Notes: generated by a model not told the origin, from the sequence alone. Shown: positions 31,741 to 41,181, counted from the stretch's first letter. The stretch is DNA of 64,000 nucleotides from Mycobacterium haemophilum DSM 44634 (GCF_000340435.2 NZ_CP011883.2:1398607-1462606), one strand, 5' to 3'. Numbers and translations: made by a program.

Positions 31741-32346
31741 ATGGCGCGGCAGCATGGCGTCACGGCGCAGCGGCATCCGACCTCGCCGATGGCGATCGAC
31801 ATCACCCGGTTGGGGCGACGACCGGGAGCGATGGTAACCCTGCAAAATACCGTGCCCAGCCCGGCGCGCATTGGCCTGGAGCTGATCGCGATCGAGCGGG
31901 GCGCTCCGATGGACTTCGCCCTGCGGGTGGAGTCGGTGTCGGAGGGCGTGTTGGTCACTGGGACGGTGGCTGCACCCACGATGGGCGAGTGTGCCCGTTG
32001 TTTGACCGCGGTCCAGGGGCACGTGCAAGTCACCTTGACCGAACTGTTTGCCTATCCCGACAGCGCGACGGAGGCGACCACCGAGGACGGCGAGGTCGGA
32101 CACGTGGTCGATAACACGATCGATCTTGAACAGTGCGTCATCGACGCCGTCGGGCTCGAGCTTCCGTTCGCGCCGACGTGCCGGCCGGACTGCCCTGGAT
32201 TATGCCCGGAATGCGGTGTTTCGCTGGCTGCCGAGCCCGGTCATCACCATGACCGCATTGACCCGCGGTGGGCCAAGTTGGCCGACAGGTTGGCGCCTGA
32301 CACTCCGCAGACATCGGAAACGGATGTATCGCGGGGTGAGCGGTGA
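31741..32346 (+). CDS. DUF177 (YceD-like) protein
   Basis: This 201-residue protein has the DUF177 core: a beta-rich N-terminal half (residues 50-120, with GECARCLTAVQGH) and a Cys-rich C-terminal segment PTCRPDCPGLCPECG. These cysteines suggest a zinc site. YceD proteins are linked to 23S rRNA and ribosome assembly and often adjoin rpmF; here rnc follows, with the GTG overlapping the stop by four bases. I chose ATG 31741 because the duplicated promoter ends just before it; an upstream in-frame ATG (31702) would include the repeats. Corresponds to Rv2926c. Confidence 0.85.
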   Translation: MARQHGVTAQRHPTSPMAIDITRLGRRPGAMVTLQNTVPSPARIGLELIAIERGAPMDFALRVESVSEGVLVTGTVAAPTMGECARCLTAVQGHVQVTLTELFAYPDSATEATTEDGEVGHVVDNTIDLEQCVIDAVGLELPFAPTCRPDCPGLCPECGVSLAAEPGHHHDRIDPRWAKLADRLAPDTPQTSETDVSRGER

Positions 32347-33059
32347 CCCAGCCCCGACAAGCTCTGCTGGATGTGCTCGGCGTCGATCTGCCTGATGAGC
32401 TGCTTTCGCTGGCGTTGACACACCGCAGTTATGCCTACGAGCACGGCGGGTTACCGACCAACGAGCGCCTGGAGTTTCTCGGCGACGCTGTCCTGGGCTT
32501 GACCATCACCGATGAGCTGTTCCATCGCCACCCCGACCGTTCGGAAGGGGATCTGGCCAAATTGCGGGCCAGCGTGGTCAACACCCAGGCGCTGGCCGAC
32601 GTCGCGCGGAATCTATCCGACGACGGTCTCGGCGGTTACCTGCTGCTGGGCCGGGGCGAGGCGAACACCGGGGGAGCGGACAAGTCCAGCATCCTGGCCG
32701 ACGGCATGGAATCGCTGCTCGGCGCGATCTACCTGCAGCACGGTATCGAGGCGGCTCGCCAGGTGATCCTGCGGTTGTTCGGCCCGCTGCTGGACGCTGC
32801 CCCGACGCTGGGAGCTGGGTTGGACTGGAAGACCAGCTTGCAGGAGCTAACAGCGGCACGCGGCATGGGCGCGCCATCGTATGTGGTGACCTCCACCGGC
32901 CCGGACCACGACAAAGAATTCACCGCGGTCGTCGTCGTGATGGACGCCGAGTACGGGTCGGGTGTCGGCCACTCCAAGAAAGAGGCCGAGCAGAAAGCCG
33001 CATCAGCGGCCTGGAAGGCACTGGAAGCACTCGACGGCGCAGGGAAAACGTCGGTGTAA
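32343..33059 (+). CDS. rnc: ribonuclease III
   Basis: RNase III cuts double-stranded RNA in rRNA processing. It has 238 residues with the signature NERLEFLGDAVLGL (metal-binding Glu and Asp), the second metal-binding run DGMESLLGAIYL, and a C-terminal dsRNA-binding domain from about 160 (KTSLQELTAARG, then KKEAEQKAASAAWKAL). The start GTG 32343 overlaps the DUF177 stop; fpg begins immediately after the stop. Confidence 0.97.
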   Translation: MTQPRQALLDVLGVDLPDELLSLALTHRSYAYEHGGLPTNERLEFLGDAVLGLTITDELFHRHPDRSEGDLAKLRASVVNTQALADVARNLSDDGLGGYLLLGRGEANTGGADKSSILADGMESLLGAIYLQHGIEAARQVILRLFGPLLDAAPTLGAGLDWKTSLQELTAARGMGAPSYVVTSTGPDHDKEFTAVVVVMDAEYGSGVGHSKKEAEQKAASAAWKALEALDGAGKTSV

Positions 33060-33908
33060 ATGCCCGAACTGCCCGAAGTAGAGGTGGTGCGGCGCGGCCT
33101 GCAGGACCACATTGTGGATAAGACGATCACTGCGGTTCGGGTGCACCATCCGCGCGCGGCGCGCCGCCACATTGCCGGGCCCGCCGACCTCACGGCCCGG
33201 CTGCTCGGTACCCGGATCACCGGAACCGATCGGCGCGGCAAATATCTGTGGCTGCTGCTGGACACAGACACCGCGCTCGTGGTGCACCTTGGCATGAGCG
33301 GGCAGATGCTGCTGGGGACCGCGCCGCGCGCCGAGCATGTCCGGATCGCTGCGCTGCTCGACGATGGGACTGTGTTGAGCTTCGCTGATCAGCGGACCTT
33401 CGGGGGATGGCTGCTCGCTGACCTGATGACGGTGGACGGCAGTGTGTTGCCGGTGCCGGTCGCCCACTTGGCGCGTGACCCGCTCGACCCGCGGTTCGAT
33501 GCCGAAGCTGTGGTGAAAGTGTTGCAGCGCAAGCATTCCGAGCTTAAACGCCAGCTCCTCAATCAACAAGTGGTATCCGGAATCGGCAACATCTACGCCG
33601 ATGAGGCGCTGTGGCGGGCTAAAGTGCACGGCGCGCGAATCGCTGCCACGCTGACCCGCCGGCAGCTGGCCGCCGTTTTGGATGCCGCCGCCGAGGTGAT
33701 GCGCGACGCGCTGGCCAAGGGCGGGACGTCGTTCGATTCGCTGTATGTCAACGTCAACGGCGAATCGGGTTACTTCGACCGATCGTTGGATGCCTATGGC
33801 CGCGAAGGCGAAGGCTGCCGGCGCTGCGGCGCGGTGATGCGCCGGGAAAAGTTTATGAACCGCTCGTCGTTTTACTGCCCTAGATGCCAGCCGCGGCCCC
33901 GCCGGTAA
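33060..33908 (+). CDS. fpg: formamidopyrimidine-DNA glycosylase
   Basis: Fpg/MutM excises 8-oxoguanine and other oxidised purines. The catalytic Pro2-Glu3 start PELPEVEVVRRGL is intact. The H2TH region is around residues 160-200 (NQQVVSGIGNIYADEALWRA), and the C-terminal zinc finger is CRRCGAVMRREKF with YCPRCQ. It has 282 residues. The ATG at 33060 adjoins the rnc stop. Equivalent to Rv2924c. Confidence 0.96.
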   Translation: MPELPEVEVVRRGLQDHIVDKTITAVRVHHPRAARRHIAGPADLTARLLGTRITGTDRRGKYLWLLLDTDTALVVHLGMSGQMLLGTAPRAEHVRIAALLDDGTVLSFADQRTFGGWLLADLMTVDGSVLPVPVAHLARDPLDPRFDAEAVVKVLQRKHSELKRQLLNQQVVSGIGNIYADEALWRAKVHGARIAATLTRRQLAAVLDAAAEVMRDALAKGGTSFDSLYVNVNGESGYFDRSLDAYGREGEGCRRCGAVMRREKFMNRSSFYCPRCQPRPRR

Positions 33909-33938
33909 CCTCGGGGGCCAACCGCGAAAGGAGTGCCG

Positions 33939-34349
33939 ATGACCGAACTGTGGGTCGAACGCACCGGAACGCGCCGCTACACGGGATACAGCTCGCGAGG
34001 CGCGCAAGTACTCGTCGGCTCCGAGGACGTCGACGGCGTGTTTACTCCCGGTGAGCTGCTCAAGATCGCGCTCGCCGCGTGCAGTGGGATGTCCAGCGAC
34101 GAGCCGTTGGCGCGACGGCTCGGCGATGACTACAAGGCGGTGGTGCGGGTGTCCGGCGACGCCGACCGCGGCCAGGAGCGTTATCCGCTGCTGCAAGAGA
34201 CCCTCGAGCTCGACCTGTCGGGATTGTCCGATGCCGACAAGGCCCGTCTGGTGGTGGTCGTCGACCGCGCGGTCGACTTGGTCTGCACCGTCGGTCGCAC
34301 ACTCAAATCCGGCACCACCGTGACCTGCGAGGTGGCCAATGTCGGCTAA
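33939..34349 (+). CDS. OsmC/Ohr-family protein
   Basis: The small OsmC-fold protein (136 residues) has the first reactive Cys in LAACSGMSS and the second in VDLVCTVGRTL. This family reduces organic hydroperoxides; the exact substrate of this member (Rv2923c-like) is unknown. I chose ATG 33939 because AAAGGAG ends five bases before it; the in-frame GTG 33933 overlaps that site. acyP starts within its last codons. Confidence 0.85.
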   Translation: MTELWVERTGTRRYTGYSSRGAQVLVGSEDVDGVFTPGELLKIALAACSGMSSDEPLARRLGDDYKAVVRVSGDADRGQERYPLLQETLELDLSGLSDADKARLVVVVDRAVDLVCTVGRTLKSGTTVTCEVANVG

Positions 34350-34632
34350 CTCGTCGGAGCCTGCGGTCCGGCTCACGGCCTGGGTGCACGGGTGGGTCCA
34401 AGGGGTCGGTTTCCGCTGGTGGACCCGCTGCCGGGCGCTGGAGCTGGGCCTCACCGGTTACGCGGCCAACCATGCCGACGGCCGCGTGCTGGTGGTTGCT
34501 CAGGGGGCACGCGACGCCTGCGAGACGTTGCTGCGCCAGCTGCAGAGCGGCACCACGCCCGGTGAGGTCGACACGGTGATCGTTGATTGGTCCCAGCCAC
34601 CCGAGCAGTTCAGCGGTTTCAGCGAGCGCTAG
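34339..34632 (+). CDS. acyP: acylphosphatase
   Basis: This 97-residue acylphosphatase hydrolyses carboxyl phosphates. The active-site loop GWVQGVGFRWWTR contains the catalytic Arg, and the Asn lies in GYAANHADGRV. It overlaps the OsmC gene by 11 bases. In H37Rv smc follows directly; here a minus-strand PE/PPE pair intervenes. Confidence 0.93.
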   Translation: MSANSSEPAVRLTAWVHGWVQGVGFRWWTRCRALELGLTGYAANHADGRVLVVAQGARDACETLLRQLQSGTTPGEVDTVIVDWSQPPEQFSGFSER

Positions 34633-34659
34633 CTCGCCAGCTCGACCGCGGCATAGGTA

Positions 34660-35214
34660 CTAGACCGCGACGCCGTTTAGGACTAACCCGGTCTGCGTGG
34701 ACATCTCCCTAAACGGCCGCACCCGCTGCATGACGAGTGCCACGTCATCTCGATAGTTCTCCATCGCCGTAGCGTTCCTCGTCCAGTACTGTTGGTAGTC
34801 GGCTTCAGCGATCGCGATCGCGTGAGTGTTTTGCCCCAATTGGTTGGTCTGGTGCAGCTGCTTTCTCCAGGCGATGTTGGCAGCGATCTCCCTCGGGGAC
34901 ACCATCAAATAATCCGCCCTCCGATAGGCCATCCGCGCGTGCGCGGCCAGACGAGCGGTCAAGCCGGCACGATCTGCTGCGTCGCGCAGCCAAACCAGAT
35001 ACGGTGCGGCCGCCTGGGTCATCTGTGTCGCCGCCGCGCTCTGCCACGCCTCCGTCAGCGTCGTCAGCGCGCCTTCAATCCCATCCGCTGCTGTATCCAG
35101 CTCATCCGCCAGGTGGTCCCACGCCGCGCTGGCGGCCGCTAGCGCGGCAGGACCCGGGCCGGCATTAAGGCGGCGGGCGTTTTCCTCAGGCGGTATCAAT
35201 GTGAAGTCAGGCAA
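34660..35214 (-). CDS. short PPE-domain protein
   Basis: The 184 residues are essentially a PPE domain: LIPPEENARRLNAGPG at the start, the WDHLADEL helix, a second helix pair with AAPYLVWL, and LGQNTHAIAIAEADYQQYW, the conserved PPE turn and helix. It ends about 20 residues after the domain, with no C-terminal repeat region. I chose TTG 35214, with AAAGGG about six bases upstream, because canonical PPE proteins begin just before this point. An open frame extending to 35373 has no PPE features. It pairs with the PE gene upstream and would be secreted as a heterodimer by an ESX system encoded elsewhere. Confidence 0.85.
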   Translation of the reverse strand: MPDFTLIPPEENARRLNAGPGPAALAAASAAWDHLADELDTAADGIEGALTTLTEAWQSAAATQMTQAAAPYLVWLRDAADRAGLTARLAAHARMAYRRADYLMVSPREIAANIAWRKQLHQTNQLGQNTHAIAIAEADYQQYWTRNATAMENYRDDVALVMQRVRPFREMSTQTGLVLNGVAV

Positions 35215-35290
35215 CTTTTTCCCTTTCGGTCCGTCAGACCGCTGGCCCCCGCTAGCAGCGGCGGCTGTGTCGGTATCGTCGGCGACCAGA

Positions 35291-35599
35291 TCAGCCGGTG
35301 CGGGTGGCGTTGTCGGTCTCGGTGGTCGAATACGCAGCCGCGGAGCCCGACAGCGAGGCAACAAACTCGGCAAAATTCACCGCGGCCCGACCACTGACTC
35401 TCCGATAGCCCGCCGCCTGATCGCGAAGGCGCGCCGCTACCTGCGCCGACACGTCGTCGCCACCCGGGGCAATCACAGCGGCCGTCACCTGGTCGGCCGC
35501 AACACCTTCGGCAACCATGCGATCGCCAATGCCCCGTAACGCATTTGCCGCCGTGGTCAACGCCTCGGGTGCAACACTCACACCGATCACAAAAGACAT
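35291..35599 (-). CDS. PE-domain protein
   Basis: This 102-residue protein is a bare PE domain: MSFVIGVSVAPEALTTAA, then LRGIGDRMVAEGVAADQVT and DDVSAQVAARLRDQAAGY. It ends at residue 102 with no PGRS tail. The usual YxxxD/E secretion signal could be the region AAAYSTTETD near the C-terminus (Y, then E four residues later). The start is ATG 35599 with GGAG upstream. The PPE gene begins 76 bases after its stop. The pair is not beside any ESX gene in this window. Confidence 0.85.
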   Translation of the reverse strand: MSFVIGVSVAPEALTTAANALRGIGDRMVAEGVAADQVTAAVIAPGGDDVSAQVAARLRDQAAGYRRVSGRAAVNFAEFVASLSGSAAAYSTTETDNATRTG

Positions 35600-36145
35600 G
35601 CCAACTCCGCTTCTCCTCAAAACCCCGACTACCCAAGAATGGCCAAGTCACCCTTGGCGTGCACTACCATCGTTGACGGTGAGCGCAGCTGGCCAATGCT
35701 AACAACCATAGCGGGCGCTCAAATCTCAACCCGCCGAACACTATTCGTCGGTCGTCCAATATGGATAGTGCGTCGGTCTCCGTCGAGTCGCGATCGTCGC
35801 AATGTTAACGATCCTAGGTGATCACCCAAAATCCAGCGGCTGCAAAAGAATTCACCACCATGAGCCCTCGCGAACCTCGAACCGGCCGCCTCACACCTGT
35901 CGGACTGTTGGCGCTCGACGGCACATACGCACCTACCGCCGTCGACGCCTGATGATAGGTCGCCGCCCGCGCGACTAGGCACGCCGCCCCGCCGCTCCTT
36001 GTTTCGCCCGTAGCATCGCGTTTATCCCTCACCGGGCGAGCTTGGTGATGAGCCGCGCCCGACCGGGCGCGCGGTGGGGGTGCCTTCCGCTGGTGGGGGA
36101 GAGCCGGGCAGTGCGGACTCTGGCTCGCCGGTAGTCTGGCTGGTC
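35600..36145. other. long intergenic region between PE and smc
   Basis: This 546-base gap between divergent genes has no frame I recognise. It is less GC-rich than its surroundings between about 35,680 and 35,870, and must hold the promoters for both the PE/PPE pair and smc. A 7-bp hairpin CGCGCCC-GACC-GGGCGCG lies at 36054-36071. Short frames on the minus strand (35719-35982, 35814-36032) lack family features. Confidence 0.5.
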
Positions 36146-39100
36146 GTGTACCTCAAGAGTCTGACGTTGAAGGGCTTCAAGTCCTTCGCGTCGTCGACGA
36201 CTCTGCGGTTCGAGCCGGGCATTACCGCCGTCGTCGGCCCTAACGGCTCCGGCAAGTCCAACGTCGTCGACGCCCTGGCGTGGGTGATGGGGGAGCAGGG
36301 AGCCAAGACGCTGCGTGGCGGCAAGATGGAAGATGTCATCTTCGCCGGTACGTCGTCGCGGGCCCCGCTGGGCCGCGCCGAAGTCACCGTGACCATCGAC
36401 AACTCCGACAACGCGCTGCCGATCGAGTACTCCGAGGTGTCGATCACCCGACGGATGTTCCGCGACGGCGCCAGTGAATACGAAATCAACGGCAGTAGTT
36501 GCCGTTTGATGGATGTCCAGGAACTGCTAAGCGACTCCGGCATCGGCCGTGAGATGCATGTGATTGTCGGGCAGGGCAAGCTCGATGAGATCTTGCAGTC
36601 GCGGCCCGAGGACCGTCGGGCGTTCATCGAAGAAGCCGCGGGCGTGCTCAAGCATCGCAAGCGCAAGGAAAAGGCGCTGCGCAAACTGGACGCGATGTCG
36701 GCGAACCTGGCCCGGCTCACCGATTTGACCACCGAGCTGCGACGTCAGCTCAAGCCGTTGGGTCGCCAAGCCGAAGTGGCCCGACGGGCGGCGACCATTC
36801 AGGCCGATCTGCGCGACGCCCGGCTGCGGCTGGCCGCCGACGACCTGGTGAGTCGACAAGGGCAGCGGGACGCGATCCTCGAGGCCGAGACGACGATGCG
36901 CCGCGAGCATGACGAGGCGGCCGCCCGGCTGGCGGTAGCGTCCGAAGAGCTGGCGGCGCATGAAGGTGCGCTGTCCACACTCTCTCAACGGGCCGAGTCG
37001 GTCCAGCAGACGTGGTTCGGGCTGTCCGCCCTGGCCGAGCGGGTCGGTGCGACGGTTCGGATTGCCAGCGAACGCGCCCACCACCTTGATGTCGAGCCGG
37101 CGACATCGAGCGACACCGACCCTGACGCGTTGGAGGCCGAGGCCCAGCAGGTGGAGGTCACCGAGCAGCAGCTGTTGGCGGAGCTGGCCGCAGCGCGCAC
37201 TCGGTTGGAGGCCGCCCGCGCTGAGTTGGCCGACCGCGAGCGCCGCGCCGTCGAGGCCGACAAGGCGCATCTGGAGGCGGTCCGAGCGGAGGCGGATCGG
37301 CGCGAGGGTTTAGCGCGGTTGGCCGGCCAGGTGGAGACCATGCGGGCGCGCGTCGAATCGATCGATGACAGCGTCGCGCGGTTGTCCGAGCGCATTGAGG
37401 AGGCTGCTGCGCGCGCGCAGCAGACCCGCGCGGAGTTTGAAACCGTGCAGGGCCGCGTCGGTGAACTGGATCAGGGCGAGGTCGGCCTTGACGAACAGCA
37501 CGAACGGACCGTGGCGGCATTGCGGTTCGCCGACCAACGCGTGGCCGAACTGCAATCCGCCGAGCGGGACGCCGAACGCCAGGTGGCTTCGCTGCGGGCC
37601 CGTATCGACGCGCTGGCGGTGGGACTCGAGCGTAAGGACGGCGCGGCTTGGCTGGCGCGCAATCACAGTGGCACCGGGCTGTTGGGTCCGATCGCCAAGT
37701 TGGTGAAGGTGCGCCCCGGCTACGAGGCAGCGCTGGCCGCAGTGCTCGGGCCCGCGGCAGACGCGCTGGCCGCCGACAGTTTGGGCGCGGCCAGTAGCGC
37801 ACTCGCCGCGCTCAAGGAAGCCGACGCGGGCCGCGCGGCCCTCGTCTTGGGTGACTGGCCGGCAGACACCGAACCGGCCTGCGCTGCCGGGCTGCCCAAC
37901 GGCGCCCAACGGGCGCTCGACTTGATTGAGGCACCGCCGCGGCTGCAGGGCGCGTTGGTCGCCATGCTTTCGGGTGTCGCGGTGGTCAATGACCTCGCCG
38001 AAGCGTTGGGTGTGGTCGCTATCCGCCCGCAGTTGCGGGTGGTCACCGTTGACGGCGATCTGGTGGGTGCCGGCTGGGTGAGCGGCGGTTCTGACCGCAA
38101 GCTGTCGACGCTGGAGGTCACCTCGGAGATCGATAAGGCCGGCACCGAGCTAGCCGCCGCCGAGGCGCAGGTGGCTCGGCTGAGCGCCGCGCTGTCCGGG
38201 GCACTGTCCGAGCAGGTCGCCCGCTCCGACGCCGCCGAGCAGGCCCTGGCCGCACTCAACGAATCCGACACCGCAATATTGTCGATGTACGACCAGCTCG
38301 GGCGGCTCGGGCAGGAGGCTCGCGCGGCCGAAGCGGAATGGGAAAGGCTGCTGGCCCAGCGTGAGGAATTAGAAGCCGGGCGGGCCAGCACCCTCGAGGA
38401 GGTCGTCGAACTCGAGACCCGGCTGCGCAACGCCGAACAGACCCAGCATGTGCATGCTGCCGATGAGAATCCTGCAGCGGCCCGGCAGCTGATTGCCGCC
38501 GCGGCCGAGGAGGCCCGCGGCGTCGAAGTGGAAGCCCGGCTTGCAGTGCGGACCGCCGAGGAACGCGCCAACGCGGTGCGCGGGCGGGCGGATTCACTGC
38601 GTCGCGCGGCCGCCGCCGAGCGCGAGGCACGGTTGCGGGCCGCCCAAGCACACGCCGCACGACTGCACGCGGCCGCGGTGGCCGCGGCGGTGGCCGACTG
38701 TGGGCAGCTGCTGGCGTCCCGGTTGAACCGGGTCGTCGACGCGGCGGCGCACCACCGCGATGCGCTGGCCGCCGAGCGTCAGCGGCGATCGGTCGCCATG
38801 GCAGCGGTGCGCGACGAGGCAAACGCTCTGCGGGCCCGGGTGGCCACCCTCACCGATTCGCTGCACCGCGACGAGGTGGCCAACGCTCAGGCGGCGCTGC
38901 GGATCGAGCAGCTCGAGCAGCTGGTGCTGGAACAGTTCGGGATGGCGCCGGTTGATTTGATCGCCGAGTACGGTCCGCAGGTTGCGCTACCGCCGACGGA
39001 ACTCGAGATGGCCGAGTTCGAACAGGCCCGGGAGCGTGGTGAGCAGGTGATCGCGCCCGCCCCGATGCCGTATGACCGCGCGACCCAGGAGCGCCGGGCT

Positions 39101-39757
39101 AAACGTGCCGAGCGTGAGCTGGCCGAGCTAGGCAGGGTCAATCCGCTGGCGCTGGAGGAGTTCGCGGCACTCGAGGAACGCTATAACTTCTTGTCCACCC
39201 AACTTGAGGATGTCAAGGGTGCCCGCAAGGATCTGCTCGACGTCGTCGCCGACGTCGATGCCCGCATCCTGCAGGTGTTCAGCGACGCCTTTGCGGACGT
39301 GGAGCGCGAATTCCGCGGTGTCTTTACCTCGCTGTTCCCCGGCGGCGAGGGCCGGCTACGGCTGACCGCTCCGGATGACATGCTCACCACCGGCATCGAG
39401 GTAGAGGCACGTCCGCCGGGCAAGAAGGTCAGCCGGCTGTCGTTGCTGTCCGGTGGCGAGAAGTCGCTGACCGCGGTGGCGATGTTGGTGGCGATCTTTA
39501 AGGCCCGCCCGTCGCCGTTCTACATCATGGACGAGGTAGAGGCTGCGCTCGACGATGTCAATCTGCGCCGCTTGATTGGTCTGTTTGAGCAACTACGTGG
39601 CCAGTCGCAGCTCATCATCATCACGCACCAGAAGCCCACGATGGAAGTCGCTGACGCGCTGTACGGCGTCACCATGCAGGGCGATGGCATCACCGCGGTG
39701 ATCTCGCAGCGGATGCGCGGCCAGCAGGTGGAGTCGCTGGTCACCAGTTCTTCGTAG
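36146..39757 (+). CDS. smc: chromosome partition protein SMC
   Basis: SMC organises and segregates the chromosome with ScpA/ScpB. It has 1203 residues: N-terminal ATPase half with Walker A GPNGSGKS, a first coiled coil, a hinge (about 500-660; LVKVRPGYEAALAAVLG to VGAGWVSGGSDRK), a second coiled coil, and the C-terminal half with ABC signature LSLLSGGEKSLTA and Walker B FYIMDEVEAALDD. I chose GTG 36146 because the protein proper starts YLKSLTLKGFKSF; the frame opens earlier at 36074 without conservation. Equivalent to Rv2922c. Confidence 0.96.
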   Translation: MYLKSLTLKGFKSFASSTTLRFEPGITAVVGPNGSGKSNVVDALAWVMGEQGAKTLRGGKMEDVIFAGTSSRAPLGRAEVTVTIDNSDNALPIEYSEVSITRRMFRDGASEYEINGSSCRLMDVQELLSDSGIGREMHVIVGQGKLDEILQSRPEDRRAFIEEAAGVLKHRKRKEKALRKLDAMSANLARLTDLTTELRRQLKPLGRQAEVARRAATIQADLRDARLRLAADDLVSRQGQRDAILEAETTMRREHDEAAARLAVASEELAAHEGALSTLSQRAESVQQTWFGLSALAERVGATVRIASERAHHLDVEPATSSDTDPDALEAEAQQVEVTEQQLLAELAAARTRLEAARAELADRERRAVEADKAHLEAVRAEADRREGLARLAGQVETMRARVESIDDSVARLSERIEEAAARAQQTRAEFETVQGRVGELDQGEVGLDEQHERTVAALRFADQRVAELQSAERDAERQVASLRARIDALAVGLERKDGAAWLARNHSGTGLLGPIAKLVKVRPGYEAALAAVLGPAADALAADSLGAASSALAALKEADAGRAALVLGDWPADTEPACAAGLPNGAQRALDLIEAPPRLQGALVAMLSGVAVVNDLAEALGVVAIRPQLRVVTVDGDLVGAGWVSGGSDRKLSTLEVTSEIDKAGTELAAAEAQVARLSAALSGALSEQVARSDAAEQALAALNESDTAILSMYDQLGRLGQEARAAEAEWERLLAQREELEAGRASTLEEVVELETRLRNAEQTQHVHAADENPAAARQLIAAAAEEARGVEVEARLAVRTAEERANAVRGRADSLRRAAAAEREARLRAAQAHAARLHAAAVAAAVADCGQLLASRLNRVVDAAAHHRDALAAERQRRSVAMAAVRDEANALRARVATLTDSLHRDEVANAQAALRIEQLEQLVLEQFGMAPVDLIAEYGPQVALPPTELEMAEFEQARERGEQVIAPAPMPYDRATQERRAKRAERELAELGRVNPLALEEFAALEERYNFLSTQLEDVKGARKDLLDVVADVDARILQVFSDAFADVEREFRGVFTSLFPGGEGRLRLTAPDDMLTTGIEVEARPPGKKVSRLSLLSGGEKSLTAVAMLVAIFKARPSPFYIMDEVEAALDDVNLRRLIGLFEQLRGQSQLIIITHQKPTMEVADALYGVTMQGDGITAVISQRMRGQQVESLVTSSS

Positions 39758-39770
39758 CCCGGCGACGATG

Positions 39771-39789
39771 CACGCCGCGTAGCGGCGTG
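39771..39789 (+). terminator. hairpin after smc
   Basis: CACGCCGC (39771-39778) and GCGGCGTG (39782-39789) form a perfect 8-bp stem with loop GTA, 14 bases after the smc stop. No T-run follows; mycobacterial terminators often lack one. Confidence 0.55.
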
Positions 39790-39856
39790 AGGTGGAGCTG
39801 GGCAATCCAGTCGAGGGCTGGTCCAACCGGCGGCGGGCCCCTGGAACAATGGCAGC

Positions 39857-41146
39857 GTGTCGCAAGGTCTGTGGATCGCCATCGCGGTCTTGGGCGTTAT
39901 CGCCGCCCTGGTTGTTATCGCCGCGCTGATTCTGGGCCTGGTGCGTTACCGCCGGCGGCGGGTCAGCCTGACCTCTCACGGTTCCGCGCACGAACCCAGT
40001 GCAATCGACCGCTCCGGCGGCTACACCGCGTCGTCTGGCATCACCTTCAGCCAAACCGCACCGCCGGTGCGGCCCGCGGACCAGATTGACACCAGCGGAC
40101 TGCCGGCGGTGGGCGATGACGCGACCGTGCCTCGCGACGCGCCGCGGCGCACCATCTCGGACGTATTGCTGCCCGAACCTGAGGTGGCAGTTGAGGTTCC
40201 CGCGGTCCCACAACTTGACATCATCGCGCCACCGGAAGGCCGATTGGAACGGCTGCGCGGGCGACTCGCCAGGACACAGAATGCGTTCGGACGCAGCATG
40301 CTGGGCTTGATCGGCGGTGGCGATCTGGATGAGGACTCGTGGCAGGAGCTCGAGGACACCCTGCTGATCGCCGATTTGGGCCCCGTTGCCACCGAGTCGG
40401 TGGTGTCTGCGCTACGCAGCCGGCTGGCCAGCAGCAACGTGTGCACTGAGGCCGACGCCCGGGCCGTGCTGCGTGACGTGTTAATCAGCGAGCTGCGACC
40501 CGACATGGACCGCTCGATCCGTGCTCTCCCGCACCCCGACCATCCCGCAGTGCTGCTGATCGTCGGTGTCAACGGCACCGGCAAGACCACCACCGTCGGC
40601 AAGTTGGCGCGGGTCTTGGTGGCTGACGGCCGGCGCGTTGTCCTCGGCGCGGCCGACACCTTCCGGGCCGCGGCCACCGACCAACTGCAAACCTGGGCTT
40701 CCCGGGTGGGCGCAGAGCTGGTACGTGGCGCCGAAGGCGCGGACCCGGCGTCGGTGGCGTTCGACGCCGTCGACAAGGGCATCGGCGCGGGCGCCGATGT
40801 CGTGGTCATCGACACCGCCGGGCGGCTGCATACCAAGGTGGGGCTGATGGACGAGCTCGACAAAGTCAAACGCGTGGTGACCCGGCGCGCGGCGGTCGAC
40901 GAGGTGTTACTGGTACTCGACGCCACCATCGGGCAGAACGGGCTAGCGCAAGCCCGGGTCTTCGCCGAAGTGGTCGACATCACCGGCGTCGTGCTGACCA
41001 AGCTAGATGGAACGGCCAAGGGCGGCATTGTTTTCCGCGTCCAACGAGAGCTTGGGGTGCCGGTGAAACTGGTCGGGCTGGGTGAAGGACCCGACGACCT
41101 GGCGCCATTCGAACCCGCCGCTTTCGTCGACGCCCTGCTGGGGTGA
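39857..41146 (+). CDS. ftsY: signal recognition particle receptor FtsY
   Basis: FtsY docks SRP-ribosome complexes at the membrane. The N-terminus is a membrane anchor (LWIAIAVLGVIAALVVIAAL), followed by a variable linker to about residue 120. The N and G domains follow with GVNGTGKTTTVGKLA, ADTFRAAATDQL, IDTAGRLHT and LTKLDGTAKGG, ending in VGLGEGPDDLAPF. The start is GTG 39857; AACAAT at 39845-39850 is placed for a leaderless transcript. Its partner ffh lies at 49.8 kb. Equivalent to Rv2921c. Confidence 0.96.
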   Translation: MSQGLWIAIAVLGVIAALVVIAALILGLVRYRRRRVSLTSHGSAHEPSAIDRSGGYTASSGITFSQTAPPVRPADQIDTSGLPAVGDDATVPRDAPRRTISDVLLPEPEVAVEVPAVPQLDIIAPPEGRLERLRGRLARTQNAFGRSMLGLIGGGDLDEDSWQELEDTLLIADLGPVATESVVSALRSRLASSNVCTEADARAVLRDVLISELRPDMDRSIRALPHPDHPAVLLIVGVNGTGKTTTVGKLARVLVADGRRVVLGAADTFRAAATDQLQTWASRVGAELVRGAEGADPASVAFDAVDKGIGAGADVVVIDTAGRLHTKVGLMDELDKVKRVVTRRAAVDEVLLVLDATIGQNGLAQARVFAEVVDITGVVLTKLDGTAKGGIVFRVQRELGVPVKLVGLGEGPDDLAPFEPAAFVDALLG

Positions 41147-41181
41147 ATCTCCTTAGGCGCAGAGCGACGTTCATCCTGGAC

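Noticed and set aside
33003..34454. 483-codon minus-strand open frame
   Set aside because: It is antisense to fpg, the OsmC gene and acyP, all clear genes; its translation has low-complexity His/Arg/Gly composition.
35215..35373. 53-residue N-terminal extension of the PPE protein
   Set aside because: PPE domains start at the chosen TTG; the extension is Pro/Arg-rich and overlaps the PE gene end.
36054..36071. Intrinsic terminator before smc
   Set aside because: The GC hairpin has no T-run, and no plus-strand gene precedes it closely; it lies in the smc promoter region.
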